From Aspidiotus rigidus (lineage: Eukaryota > Arthropoda > Insecta > Hemiptera > Diaspididae): a stretch of DNA of 64,000 bases. Numbering within the stretch: the first letter of the stretch is position 1; every line of letters starts with the position of its first letter. A program made the translations under genes and the position numbers. Of the stretch, positions 25,701 through 40,700 are shown piece by piece. Below the pieces are notes generated by a model. The model did no database searches. It saw only the letters and a program-made list of their open reading frames with translations, and was not told the origin of the DNA. The stretch is from positions 188,501 to 252,500 of the forward strand of contig JAVHKY010000084.1 of the NCBI GenBank assembly GCA_035079385.1. Reading direction: 5' to 3'.

Positions 25701-28700
25701 CCCCCTCCCCCTCCTCGAGGTATACATATACTACCCTCTATCCTCGGGCAAGTTATAGTCTCATATCTGGAGATGTGTATCGATGATTTGTTCGAGGATT
25801 AGATGAGCTTAATTGATGGTAATCCATCAATGCGTTTCCAGTTGAGTTGATACAAATATAAATTTGCAAAAATGCAGAAACAACTGTTAGGTAATAAGTA
25901 CGGCCCCGTAGAAACGTGGACAGAGGAGGGGGCAGTGAACTCCAAGGTTTTGTATCCACCTATATGATGATTGTCTTACTAAATACACTACCTATTCAAT
26001 TATTCCAAACAATAGCTAGGTACACTGGTTGTATCCACAGTATGTGAATTTATGAAGCCAGTGCAGTAAGCATTTATGATTTTACATCCTCTAGCAATTT
26101 TCTTAAAATGGGTATTCAACTAGTGAATGATTTACAAAATTATCTACCCATCGTATAGAATTTTTACGTTTTGTATTGTATGGAAAATATCTAAAATGAA
26201 TATGCATACGGTACGCCAAATTTTTTCAGATCCTCACTATTCTTCAAGGATTGATAGAATGGCACCTACATAAAGCTCAGAATAAAGACAGTCATTACGT
26301 TGTGCAAATGGATGAAAATGATTTACAGCTGACAAAAGAGGTGCAGGAAAAACACAGGTAAAAAAACTATTTTTAAAATACTTGTATCAGTACAGAGACG
26401 TAAGTTCGCATTCAATTACATTATTAATGACAGAATGAAGTCGTAGCCTAAAGCAGCTAGTAGACTGTACGGTAGGTATTACGAATGAAGATAATGAACA
26501 ATTACAAAATGCCTTTCAATGCCATGACTTGTTTAATTCATCTGATTGATTTTTTTTTCTTTTTTTTTTTTTAGCGGGGAACCCGCTATCCCTTCTGTTG
26601 GGGGGTACTTCCAAGAAATTTTCGTCCGCGAGCGCAAGCCCGAGCCCGAGCGAGGTTGATGACGTCATGGAGAGGGGAGGGGGACTTGGAAAAATTCCTG
26701 CCTCCGAGCTATATATGATAGGAGGGGACTTGGAAAATTCCTACCTCTGAGCTATTTATGACTTAGGAGGGCCTTGGAAAGACGACGCGACGGCTTCCTT
26801 GAAATTTTGCAGCAAATTTCGACCCTCTAGCTATATATGATAGGAGGGGGACACGGGACAGCGGGGCGTCTAATTTTTTGTGCGATCTATTGGTAAAATT
26901 CATTTCAATTGTAGTTATGTGCCGCGTAATTTCGTGAGAAATCGAATTCATTCAATCTTGAAGTATACCTAGTGGGTCAAAATGATGTCATTCGAATTTT
27001 TCGTTAGCTCTCAAAGAGAAGTGACCACCCTATATCACTTTACTTTTTGATGTAGTCCCCATTTACATCAATACTTTTAGGTAGCCTGACAGAAATTTAT
27101 TAATAGGTACCTATTAATTCAAGCTCTCGATATCAAAATGTACTACAATATATGTGCGTGTCTCAATTTTGAAAGAATTTTCAAAGTCAGTTCTCACCCT
27201 TTTGACACCCACTGCCAAGACGTGATTAATGAAAAAATTTACCTTGAATTTGAAATTCGGATGTAAATATACCTTTTTGTACATATGTATTTCAATTTTT
27301 AATATATTTTCAGTCCTCGTCTTTTCCTCACTCACTCAACCCCTGCCATAAAAACTCAAGGGAGACATGAAAGAAAAAACTAACCTCTAATTTGAGTTTC
27401 TAATACAAAAATACCTTTATGTGCATATATGTAAGAATCGAACTTTGTTATACCTCGGTACGGGTCTGTAATGATCCGTAGACCTTCGTTTTACTCTGAT
27501 ACCGAGTCTCTAATGAACGATCTCAAGGTACGTACAAAACGTGAAATCAATTGACAACTATCTACTACTATTTTCTACCCTATAACATATTCAACTGCCA
27601 AATTTGGCTGCGAGTATCCATGCAACGCTACCAACACAAAAAATTTGCTGAGAACGGTAAAGCGTTCTAACACAAACACACACACACACACGTATATATA
27701 TATGTAAGACTCCTCATTGTTGTACGATCGCATACTTGTACTATCTACATCAATGACTCGTCTATACTCGTTGATCATTTAATTCGCCTCTCTATCTGTT
27801 TCTGGTCTCATCCTCCCCTTTCTTTTAGTTCGATTATCCTACTTACATTTCGACGCTAGTCACTCATGTTTTGTCGATCGATATACTGTAACATCTCTTG
27901 TAAACGACTTCGTTATTGAATTCTCTGTGAATAAATTGGCATTCAATTAAGTCGTTTAGTATTTTATTTCGACGATCTTATATATATAGATCAATTTTTA
28001 ATGTATTTTCAGTCCTCATCCCCTCCTCACTTCTCAATACCTGTCATATGAACTCAAGGTCAAGTTTAATGAAAAAACTGACCTCTAATTTGAGTTCCTG
28101 AAGCTAAAGTACCTCTTTACGGATATGTATCTCAAGTTTCAATGCATTTTTAGACTTTACACCCTCCTTACCCTCTGTGCGGACTCAAGAGTGAGAGCAA
28201 ATCTGATATCAAATCCGAGTTTCCCGTAGCAATTTTCAACATTTCAATTTTGGTCGCCTAAAATCCAATTCTATCCCATTGAGCACCTGTACCGTAATAT
28301 ATAAGGTTGGCGTTATTCGTAGGTATAGTACCTACGGCTAAAACGTTATTCGTAGGTAGTATCCTTACGGGTAAAATGTTATTTGTACTAACTTCTCGCA
28401 GAACCAACACTTGAAATAGCACTGGACGAATATCGGAGCCTGATCTAATCAACTTCTCTATCTCCTTGATGGTTGCCAAGTATGAGTTGAATTGCTCAGT
28501 GCCATGACACGACACCAGGGTGGCTATGTTCATCATGACGGGTGAGATCAAATTGTAGGTACTTCTCGTGAGTATTCAAGGTTCTTGGTGTGCACGAGTC
28601 TACATCATCTAGAACATCAGTATCAAGGGAGGGTGTTGACTGGCTGGTAGAAGCATGAGTACTCTTGTAATACCGTGGGTGGAATTGAGCCTCGGAAAAC

Positions 28701-31700
28701 ACAGAACAAAGGGAGCCAGTGTCGTGTTCCCGCTTCAGCAGGATATGTCTGCATGGTGCTTGGTGATTGCAAGAAAATGTATAGGTGCACTGCGTGGTTC
28801 GACAGTCATATGTGCAAGCCTCAGTGTCGTACATCTTGCAAACGCCTCCCTCTGCAATACTCATGTACTGTCTGCGTTCTTGCAGGGTCTTCAAGCTTTT
28901 GTGAAAGAGCATGTGCATCTACGCTCATTGAGCTTCAGAGACGCTGCGAGAAGTTACTACCGACAAGATAATTCCTGCGTCATACTTCAATACAGAAATA
29001 TTTGTCACAAGACATGATAATATAGGGCGAGAAGATAATTTGAGAGTCATTGTACTATACCTACGAATAACGTTTTAGCCGTAGGTAGTATACCTACGTA
29101 TAATCACTTCCAATATATAATGTATCGTAAGTAGGTGATATTAGGTGGCTGTACTTAGGCCTAAGTTGGCTGAAAAAAGAAAGAAAGAAAAAAAAAAAAA
29201 ATTCGGAAGAGTCTGTGTTGATTACCGGGAGACATGAAGAGTTTTTGAATATTTTGTAAGTAAATTGAACGTTGTAACTTTTAGTCATCTTTGAATAACT
29301 TATTTCTAATTTTTTGCGCAGATTGTCTTCAGAACATTTACACCGATTGTACTTATTCGCCTTAGCTTGGGGTATTGGCGCATTTCTTGAAATAGAAGAC
29401 AGACACAAATTTGACTTGTTTGCTCGATCAAAGTTCACATCATTCGATTGGCCAATTACTTACGATATCAACATAAGCGTTTTTGATTTTTACGTTAATT
29501 TGGAAGGTAAGGTGGACGTCAGGTCGAAAGTATACCGGTAATGATTGAAACAAGATAAAATTACTAAAATCCGTATTGTACTAAAACACACACGAGCACT
29601 CTCGATAGTGAACGTATATATCATCTTCAAATATGATACTGAATTGCGCAACTATCGAAAGTAATAGGGTGATAGCTATTTTAGCGAATAGCATATTTAT
29701 CCTCCTTGGTAAGCTATAGGCTCTTCTGCTATCAGTTTTGTATACACGAAAAAATGATGCATAAATCATTTATAAATTTAAGAATGAAGTCTCCAAAAGT
29801 CTCGCAGCACACTTCCCTTCTCAAAAACTAAAAAATTATGCTCCATTATACAAAATCAAGGTTTTCCTTATCGAGTATGACATGAAACATGATCTTTTTC
29901 TATTTGGCTCTGCCAGAAGACGTTTTGTTTTTTTCATTTTATCTATTTTTTTATCAAGAATAAGAAAAAACGTAGAATCCAAAATTCAGAAAGTTATAGT
30001 AAATTGAAAATTAGCTGTCAGATGATACCTTACGGGACTGATTTTCTTCAAACTTGAATACCTCGAAACTAAGAAAGAGTCGCTCAGTTCACTCTACCAT
30101 TAAAAATTTCATTTTCCGAATATTGATAGTATCTAAGTATCTATTTGGCGAGGAAATTTTTTCCAACAAAATGATGAATTGCTATCCAAAATCACCCATT
30201 GTGGTGCAGTAATAGTAAATTTTCTCCTTAATGTCTACACATTTGAATGTGAGCTGATGACAGGTTCTACTTTTGACGACAGGATAATCAGCGCGCTGCA
30301 AATGAAATAAATTTCAAAACAAAACGATCTACATTTTGCAATACCTACCATATTTACAAAAGCGTGGAAAAAGTGTTTTTTATAATACATGAAGCGAAAG
30401 TGCTGCTTATCGTGTTCGTTTTTTGTAGCAAAACATGCCATCAACAGAACCGTGGCGAAAATCAAGTCAGTGGTGCCATTCGAAAAATTTGTCAACATTC
30501 TTTTTGAACGATAACCAATTTAAATTGTAGGATTAAGTGTTCCTTTCACTACATGTATTATAAAAAGTACTGTTTGTAATTCGTGTCGAAATGTACTATT
30601 CACCCATCGCCAAAATCAAATCCGTGGTGCCATTTGAACCATTTGTAAACATTCTTTTTGAACAATAATTGATTTAAATTGTAGGCCTAAGTGTTCCTTT
30701 AGCTTCATGTATTATAAAAAGTACTGTTTGTAATTCGTGGCGAAACTCGCCAATCCACACTCGCTTCGCTCATGTCGCTACACTGCGCTCGTTTCAATAT
30801 CCTTCGTTTTCGCCATGTCCGTCTCTATACTCGATTCAACGTAAGATGCGCCCGCATGCCCATGGACACCCACTGCGTAGAGGGGAAAGAAGTGTGTCAT
30901 GAGGCACAGAAGAACGAACGTTCCCTTCTCCCTCGTAATTTGTAGCGTCATAGGTTGCGGGCGCATCGTATGTTGAATCCTTTGACTATATACCTCTTAT
31001 GGACTGAGCTAAGACGTCCTTTACCCGTGGAAAGATATGCAATAAGAAAATAAGGTGCGGAGGACTCGGAATAGGCGACGCGGTTGATTGTGGAGGGAGG
31101 AGAAACTGTTACCCCTCCGCGCACTCACCCGCGCTGCCTTCCGCACACTATTTGCATATAAAGAGATCTGTAGTGGCGTTGTTGTTGATGTCGAGAAGGT
31201 GATCATGGCGTTTTTCACCATAAGGCAGCACGTTAATAAAATCGACTGTACCTTTTCAAAATATTATTTTTTCTGAAAAATGTATGGAACAAAAATTGCA
31301 GTCCCCTTAATTTCCTGTCGAGTGAATATAATTTCAAATATCTCGGATGAATTTTTCAAGATCATCACCTTTTCGCCAAGCTTCCGCAAATGACCGTCAC
31401 AGAAAATGTAGAAAGCGCCTTCTTTGATTTTATTCGCGAATACATGTTTCCACGTTCGTTCAACATTGCAGTATATGGACGAAGCTCAGTCCATAAGAGG
31501 TATATAGTCAAAGGTTGAATCGAGTATAGTATCAGGCCGGAATATTAAATCTGGCAAAGTTGCCGATAACAAAAAATACGCGGCCGAGTTTTATACAGGC
31601 TCTTATGGAAAAACCTTTGAAAAACACGTTAATCATTGATTTGCGAATAGTATTCGGTTCCGCGGGGAGAAAGTTCATGAATACACGAAAAGAGTAAGTA

Positions 31701-34700
31701 ACGATTCTCGATATTTTGAGTTTGGTCTCGTTAAGATTGATCGACTATGAAGCGAGATATTAACGTTTTAAAATGAAAAGTCAGACCGAGACCAAACTCA
31801 AAATATCGAAAAACGTTGGCTCTTTAAATGACGTTCTGCATTTTTTCAAAAACTTTTATCATCATATTTGTGTAAAATCAAGTTTTTCAATGTTCTCCCA
31901 TGAGGCACTATACTAATTTCAGCCCCGTGCAACGTTGTCGAGTTTCGAATATTCCGGCCTGATACTAGAGACGGTCATGTTTTCGTCACTCATCACAAAA
32001 TATACTATTTTTTTATACGTGCTGGTAACACTGGCAATTAATCAGCTGTTTTCGATAGATAAACTAGCCATTTTAGTCACGAGGCGGACCAGTAGGTAAA
32101 CTAGATGTTTTAGTCACAGGTAGCCATTTTCGGTAGATAAACTGGCTGGTTTAGCAACAGGTTCAAGTTACGGGTTATACCCTGGGTACGAAATTTGTAC
32201 GTAAATTGCACGTAATTTGAACGTATAAAAAAAAATTTTGTATTATACACGGTCCACCAGCTCGTGATAAGTCACTCGGTTTAGGACCTTGTATAATAAA
32301 TAACTAATTTCTCCACTGCAACAGTAAAAATATTCAATCGTCGTCATTTTACCGACTTTTTGACTGAAAGGTCAGGTATTGCTCCCAACACACTGTAAGC
32401 TGATAAGCTCGGGAATGAATTTTCTCGACGTTTTATATTATGTTCTAGACTCTCAGAGCACTGTGAGAGTAACAAAAAAATTTCAGGTTTCCTTATATAT
32501 GTTACGCCGAATCCGTCTAATTGCCGATTTTAGCAAATTGGCAGAAATTTTGCCGAATTTATACGTTCAAAATTACGCCGGTAGGAGCGGTTTTGAATAC
32601 CTCCTATGTGCACCATTCAGAAAATGTGGTCTCGAATACCTCCTATGTGCAGAGCAAACCTCTTATGTGCAATATTTAGGGCCAGGAATTCCTCCTATGT
32701 GCATTTATCGCCCATACCGCCGTATTTCAGAGAATTTTGAAAATTTTTTGTTACTACTGTATCAAAGAAGCTTTTCCACATTTAATGAAACGTTTCCAAA
32801 GTATTTTGGCCTTCTTTTCACAAAATAATCAGTTTTTTGCTTCTCCTGTAAAATTTTATTTTTGCCACATAGGAGGTTTTTTCCGATCCAACGACGATAT
32901 ATTATATATTATATATTTATTTATTTATTTTTTAATAGTGTTTTTTTTTGTCAGCTCAACTCCTCCAAAACTAATATGTCAGTTTTCTTCAAACGTTGTC
33001 AAATTATAGTTATGTATCTAAGTCCGGTAGTGTCAACAAACAAAAAAGAGGATTTCGACGCAGAGAAAATACTGTAATTTTATAAAATACAACAAAATCG
33101 ATGAAATTATTATCATAATCATGATCTTCTGCTTATACACATAGAATAAATATGGTAGTTTCTTAACGTACCTGAGTCGAAACAAAAATGTTAACACTGC
33201 TGCGCATGGACAAGAGAAGGAATACTGTGAAAGAGATGAACACGTGTGAATGAGGCAAACACGTTAGACTGAATGAATGAATGTTCAACCTATTATCTGA
33301 ACTATATAGGTCTCTTATCTAATGTTTGTCTTGTGAGCGTATAGATGCAATCTTACATGTATGTGAAGTCGTGCGTGTGATTTTTTTCCAGTCGATTGGT
33401 TGATGTTTTGAGCATTCCTCAATTTTCTCTCAAATGTGATGATGCCTATTTTCTGAAATTACCAACCCAACAAGATGTTGCAGAGTGTTCATCCTTATTA
33501 ACGAGAAATTTTGGGTTCATCTCGATGAATTGTTTTCGAGAAATCCCTAAGATACGAGTAAATAGATCTCACCAATGTATTTCAGTCCTCTCAATTGTTA
33601 TTCGTATGCGCGTATAGAATTTACTGGCTAGAAGAATTTTTAATGAACACCCGCTCAGGATAGAAAAATTGTAACTTCTAAAATGCCTGTTCATAATGAT
33701 TGATGGCTCTAAAACATAGCCATGTAAGTATATTTTTTATTACTACGAATATATACTTGAATTTAGGTGCGTGGTTAAATTAGGAGACGAAAAGTCGGTA
33801 ATGATAACGCTGCTGCGTAAGCATTTTTTGCCAATACTTGCGACTAGATGTTAACGCAAATAAGTAAGTTTTTCATTCCGCTGGTATGTAGTACCTACAG
33901 AAGAATTTTTACAAACAAATTAAAATGGCCCTCGGAGACGAACTAGTTCTTCTTCTTGCTAGTAATTTATACAACTTATTTAAATGTTTCAATTTCCATC
34001 CCTGTAATGCGAAAATTATTAGAACTACCTATAAGTTGAAAGCACAGCCCGAACTTGAAAAAAGCGAGACTGGACTCAACTGTATTCATACCGAATGCAC
34101 CACTACTAGTTAAACATTCTCCTTCTTGCTCCAATACTGGCTATTGTCGACGCTATCTACCCTGCTAGTTGTTTGGATGAAATCCAAAAGTCAGCATTTG
34201 AGCAGTGAATATTGTTCACATTATCTAATGGTTGGCGTTATTCGTAGGTATAGTACCTACGGCTAAAACGTTATTCATAGGTAGTATCCTTACGGGTAAA
34301 ATGTTCAGAACCAACACTTGAGATAGCACTGGACGAATATCGGAGCCTGACCTAATCAACTTCTCTATCTCCTTCATGGTTGCCAAGTATGAGTTGAATT
34401 GCTCAGTGCCTTGTCACGACACCAGGGTGGCTATGTTCATCATGACGGGTGAGATCAAATTGTAGGTACTTCTCGTGAGTATTCAAGGTTCTTGGTGTGC
34501 ACGAGTCTACATAGAACTACATTATCCACAACATCAGTCTAGGGAGCGTGTTGACTGTCTGGTAGAAGCATGAGTACTCTTGTAATACCGTGGGTGGAAT
34601 TGAGCCTCGGAAAACACAGAACGAAGGGAGCCAGAGTCGTGTTCCCGCTTCAGCAGGATATGTCTGCATGGTGCTTGGTGATTGCAAGAAAATGTATAGG

Positions 34701-37700
34701 TGCACTGCGTGGTTCGACAGTCATATGTGCAAGCCTCAGTGTCGTACATCTTGCAAACGCCTCCCTCTGCAATACTCATGTACTGTCTGCGTTCTTGCAG
34801 GGTCTTCAAGCTTTTGTGAAAGAGCATGTGCATCTACGCTCATTGAGCTTCAGAGACGCTGCGAGAAGTTACTACCGACAAGATAATTCCTGCGTCATAC
34901 TTCAATACAGAAATATTTGTCACAAGACATGATAATATAGGGCGAGAAGATAATTTGAGAGTCATTGTACTATACCTACGAATAACGTTTTAGCCGTAGG
35001 TACTATACCTACGTATAATCACTTCCTTATCTAATATAGGTATCATATTTAAGGACAAAAATATAAGAACAAATTTCGCTAAAATTCATGAAAGGAATGC
35101 GCGGTGTACAAGTACCTGTGTATTTTCACCCATTCTCAGCAAACTACCTAGAATCTTAATAAGATTCATATAATGAAAGTTTACTAATCAATTAATTTCT
35201 TTGGCCCTGTCCATTATAGGTCAATGGGAAGCTTGGAATTCTATGATAACAAATTATGTTTACCCAGAAACAAGCACTCCGGACTACAGCCAGATAATGA
35301 TTCCAATTGTGGACAACATTCGCGTCGATTATCTTATCAAGTGTATTGGTAAACAAGAAAAATCTGTTTTACTAATTGGAGAGCAAGGAGTGGGCAAAAC
35401 AGTTATGATGAAATCATACATGAAACGTGACAGCCCTGAACATCATCTAAGTCGCTCTTTCAATTTCTCTTCAGCAACTACTCCTTACCAATTTCAAGTA
35501 TGTAACAAAATACGTTATACATTATACAAATACACGTACAGCAAAGTTTTGCACGAGTTTTAATAAGATGTTTAATTCAAAAAGTGTAAAAAATCTCTTG
35601 GAGATTATTCTGACATGTTTAATACCAGTCTTTGATTTTTCTCTGACCCCCCCCCCCCTTCTGTCCTATTTGCCAGATTTGCGTGCGTAGTATAATTCAG
35701 GTTGTCCGCTAATTCCATTCAGTAAACGCCGCACCGTACTAGACTTGTACTGTACTCAAATAAGAATGGGAACGAACAAGCGGAGCGAGTGATCTTTATG
35801 AAGCCAGTTAGCCTAATGTACAGACTTCTGCTAGACTAAGGAAGTGGGAAAACGATCGTTAGCAAGGTATACTAGACCTAATGTTAGGCTAAGAATGAGG
35901 ACGAACTAGGTTGTGTTGAAATGTAATTCTAAAACCAATGTACATCAAATCTTGAAAAAGCATGTTTATGAAACAAAAACTATTGGCCATCATCGACCAA
36001 TCTTGATAACCTAAAATATCAAACCTTAATGCTGTTGTAATTCAAATAAACTCCTTCTCATTCGTGTCCAATCTCCTCTAAAGAATATTTCTCATTATTT
36101 TCCTGGTTCGTGTTACGCCCTTTCATCTACCCACAATACTGAATAATACGGCCACTAGCAAATAGTTGGTCCGCGAACGCTGATTTAGGTACCTAAATTT
36201 TTCTTTTCCCTCCAGCTCAAATTTTTATTGTTAACTGACTCACTTTCATCTCTTCTGACTCTCATTCAACAAACTCGCCAAATCAGGGCATTTATTTACT
36301 CCTGCAATCACTATTATCCACTTCGGATTCTGTCTTCTTGCTGTGGATTCCGGGTCATATCAACTTCTCGGAATAAAACACAATTAATTATCTTCGCCGT
36401 CAAAGGTCCTCACAAAATTTCTGACCCTGTACTTACGCCGACTGCTTCTGACCTTAGAACTATTACCAATTTCTGATACTTTACGCCTGATGGAACGACT
36501 TTCGGAAAAATCAGCATTAAAACAAACTTAGAGCAATGGAACTTGAAAAAGTCCTTTAGATTTCTTTCAATCGAACTAACCGTCATAAAGAAATCATTCT
36601 CTCCCGCCTCATAATTGATCATACTTTTGTCCTATATCCATTCGTATCTTTTTTTAGGTCTATTCTCTTCTCCATCCCTCTTATCAGTACTGCCAAAATG
36701 ATGACATATTTTTTCATCATCTCTTCTCGTGTCGCACTATGATGGTGACCAGCCCGGTGCCTGGTCCAGATGACTCGAGAAGACTTCCCTCACTATGATG
36801 AACTTTGTACTTTTTTTAGATTGACTTTATAATCCCCAAAATACGCGGACTTATTCTCTATCGTTACGTTAACTACAATTAAGCTACGCGGAAGTTACGT
36901 GAATTTCGGCTTCTTGCTCTTGATTGACGACAGACCGCCCCGATAGTGCTCCTTATATAAGGTCGATTGTAGGCCTTGGTCAACGCCTCGTTGCATGTTA
37001 TAATGGTCTCACATTACAATTGTTAATACTTTTTCGACGATAATTGTGGTGTTCAAATCGATAATTTTGATGTTCGAATCGTGCTATTTTTGTGGCGTGT
37101 GCCAGTCGCGGCCAGAGACCTATGCTCGCTTCGTAAATCCCATGCAACATACCCGCTCTCGAAAATATCTGTCTGCGTCTCTTTCACTCTGTTTCACCAC
37201 GTCTTCCATCTACCTGCTCTTTGCGACAATTCCAATACTGTCACGAACTTTTTTGACTATCTGCGTTTCATTTACTTTCACCCTCTACTGTAGTCTCAGA
37301 TCATTTCTCAACTCTCACTTCTACCACAGGTACATACCCCGAACTGATAACCTGTTTTATGAATCGATAACTTCGAGCAGATTATCAAAATATTGTAGCA
37401 CGTAATTTTGTTATCATTGGGAAGAGGGTCAATGAAATATTATGTAAGAAAGGGCTAAAAGCAGTAGCCAATAATACGCTCAACAAAAATTGAAAACCAC
37501 TCTTCACACACATTCAAGTCAAGAAAGAGTGCTGTATAAGAAAGTAATGATTGTAATTGTCTATTACGCTCTCCTAACTCCAAAACCTCGTAACTCCTTT
37601 TTCAATGAGTACCGGGTCGCAGATTATAGTCAAGGATTTCACAAGATTGCCAATTAGCACCCTTCTCGTCTGACCACACTGATGTGGGAACAACATTTCT

Positions 37701-40700
37701 ATAATCATTCATAGATGGCATTACTGAATGCTTGTAAAAGAAGTTCCTTGACTACAATCAGTAACCCTGTGCTCATTGAAAAAGGAGTTACAAGGTTTTG
37801 GAGTTCGGAGAGCGATTAGCAGATGACGTCACGAGACCAATTGAAGAGTTAGATGAAGGGCAAAAAATATGTAATTCTTACGGAGTGGGACATTACAAGG
37901 AGCATGTTCGACTCCATAGTAGACCACATAGAGCACAAGGTCGGCTCTCCAAAGAGGAACTCTTCGTATTGTAGAAAAATTGTTTTGAGGATTGGTTTCC
38001 GGCTTGACTGGAACACACATTTTAACCAACACTTAAGCTACAAGCTTTAGCCTGAAGCAGAGTGAGATTCGACACTGGAGAACACGGAGGGGGAGGGTCA
38101 CGCTTGACCGTATCCCAGGAATCTCGATTCTCATCTGAGAGGATAAAGTAAGCTGAGTAGGAGAGATATATGAACTGAGGCTCGGATAGACACTACAATC
38201 AGGAGGGAGAGAGCAGAGAAAGAAACTTGTAGTTTACCTCAGGGGATGTGTGTTCGAGTTAGCACTGCAGAAACAGCGAGTGTATCGTGTCAGTACTAAG
38301 TATTGTAGGCCTATCTACAATAGTAGAAATAAAGGGGGGAGTCGACAATCGAATACCGGATCACGTAGTATAATTGTGATCATAGAAATCAGTCCGAAGC
38401 CAGGACTAAATAAGAAAGTTTGAGCTTTACGACATACCCTATACGCCACTCACGACCCCGCCATGGGTGTTCACGCTAACACCATTTTTTTAGATACTAC
38501 AAACCTCAAATCAGAACCAATGTTCAACGCGACGTACGTTTTCATCCCATTGAGAAAACTGATGTTATATTGCATTCGAAAACAAAGAAATATAAATTGC
38601 GACGGGATGTAATTTAAATTTTGAGAGAAAGAGAGAAAAGAAAAGAAGAGAGAAAAAAAATCATAAATAAAATAATAAGTACCTAGGTAAATAAAAGAAA
38701 ATGTGAATTTAGTTGGAGTAAGAAGACTCAAATATGTAAATCAGAATAAATGGAACGAATATAACAGAACTAAATAAATCAAATCAAAATAAATAAACTA
38801 AAAAGAAATAATAAGAAATAGTAACTAAAAATAAAGAAACCTGATGAGGATGCCAGCAGCTGACGTGAGACACGTAGAGGTTGTAAACTTTGACACATAT
38901 TCGCCAGAATACGAAGAATTTATTTCAGTGGACTACTGAGAGATAGGTATGTATTTTGAAGACCACAAGGAGATGATATACCAATCTTGTCCATCAGCGT
39001 CGCAAACGGTTTTGGACGGTGACACAGTCAAAAAAAAAAAAAAAAATTGAACGTTCTAACGTCAAACGTAAATGCTTAGACGCGCAACAAGATAAAGAAA
39101 AAACACTCACGCAGTCGCGTGAGTAGTAAGTAGTACACGACTTCTCTTCTCACAATGCAAAAATCATTGAGTCACTCCCTATCTTTAAATTAATAACAAT
39201 GTACTAAATTTGAATGAAATATCATCGAAAATAAAATTCAATGAACCCTTGGTCAAGAATGAACCTGTTAAATGATACTCGTAAAAGGTTCTTCATCACA
39301 ATACACGTACTAATGACAAAGAATGGTAAAAGGATAGGAAAACCCGCTTCTCGTAACGTAAAAGCAGCTATTCCTAAGCAGCTACTCGTAATAGTCAAAA
39401 AAAGTGAAAATTTCTCGAGAACTACTCAACCGATTCTCAAAAAAATTGCAGGTGCACATCTTCAGATAATTATACTACTACAATATGGCCAAGTTACAAA
39501 AAATCCATCTATAGTTTTGGAGGAGTTCCATGGACAAAAAAATCTTATACAGTATCTAATATATAAAATAAAACGTTTGTCTGTCTGTATGTATGTATGT
39601 TCGTCCATAACTTTCGAACGCCTTCACCTATCGACCTGGAATTTTTTTTGAAAAATTTCGTTTTTTCTGGGTCAGGTTCTTAAATACATTTCGATGTTTT
39701 GACGCCCTGAAGGTGGAGTAGGGGGCGACAAAATTAGGAAAAACGGGCATTATCGAGTACTGAAACTGCTTTGCGCTGTACGTTAGACCTACGCGCGTTG
39801 AGTGGCGCAGTTTCGAAAATTGAATTATTTTGATAACTCGAGTATAACTCATTTTTATGAAAAATTGAAGAGAACAAAAATTGTAGCCCCTGTAATTTCC
39901 TTTCGAATGAGCCCGGTTCCAGAACTTTGATATTTTATAAGTACAGTCGCAGTTTTTGGTGTCTATTTTCTTATTTTTGAACAAAAAAAAAAAATAATGT
40001 AATTCGGTAATTTTAATTTTTGCGCGACTCCGATCCATTCTTAATAATTTATTATCTCTTGGTTATGGGAAACTTTTAACCTCTTTTTCGCGGTTTGCAT
40101 GCTAACCATTTATAAACATACCAGAATACAGTTTGTGTATGTTGAATTCTGCCAGTCCCAAGTCTGGAAAATGAAAATGTGAGGGAAATGGTTCATCTTA
40201 CATCTTACGCGCATTTTTCAATTTTTTCAACCTTCTCTTTTTCTTTACTCTATGTATGTTATCATTCTCGGTGAAAATGAAGTAGGCTTAACAGTATTAA
40301 ATTTTTGAAAAACGTAGCAAAAAATTCATCCGAATTCCGCCAAGATACCTACAAAACATACATACCTACAAGATACAGATACCTATAAAACACAGATATC
40401 TACTCAACACACAGCTAGCGGTCGCCGCAAACCGCTAGTATTATATACATATAAGGAAACCTGAAATTTTTTTAATGCTAGTTGTGATCTAGGACCTCTA
40501 AAACGTCGAGAAAATTCATTGCCCCCTCCCCCTGTTGACCTTGCTACGGGCAACTACGGGTTGAATACCTCACTTTTCTAGTTCGAAAAATTGGTAAAAC
40601 TCAGTATACAGGATACGTATCGTACAGCGTACAGATAGGAAGTAATCAGCGGCGCTAAAATTATCAGCGTCGCGGATTACACAGTGAGCCAAGGAGAGGA

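Larger units (their letters stand above)
30814..31979. mobile_element. Small inverted-repeat element split by two later insertions
   Basis: The left arm from 30814 (CATGTCCGTCTCTATACTCG, then ATTCAACGTAAGATGCGCCC) pairs with a right arm now in three pieces: GGGCGCATCGTATGTTGAATC before 30980, GAGTATA near 31522-31528, and GAGACGGTCATG ending at 31979. The pieces are separated by a hAT-like element and a TA-flanked element. Without them the host element is about 190 bp. Confidence 0.8.

Noticed and set aside
28655..29017. 120-codon plus-strand frame, repeated at 34570-34932
   Set aside because: Antisense of the SWIM-type frame in both MULE copies; conserved only because the DNA is duplicated.
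33396..33617. Possible extra dynein exon with an acceptor-like CAG
   Set aside because: Exons 9 and 10 already join in phase with conserved sequence; this frame has no dynein similarity and no donor in the right phase.
37829..38050. Overlapping frames on both strands
   Set aside because: No motif and no splice or promoter context; both cannot be genes and neither is supported.
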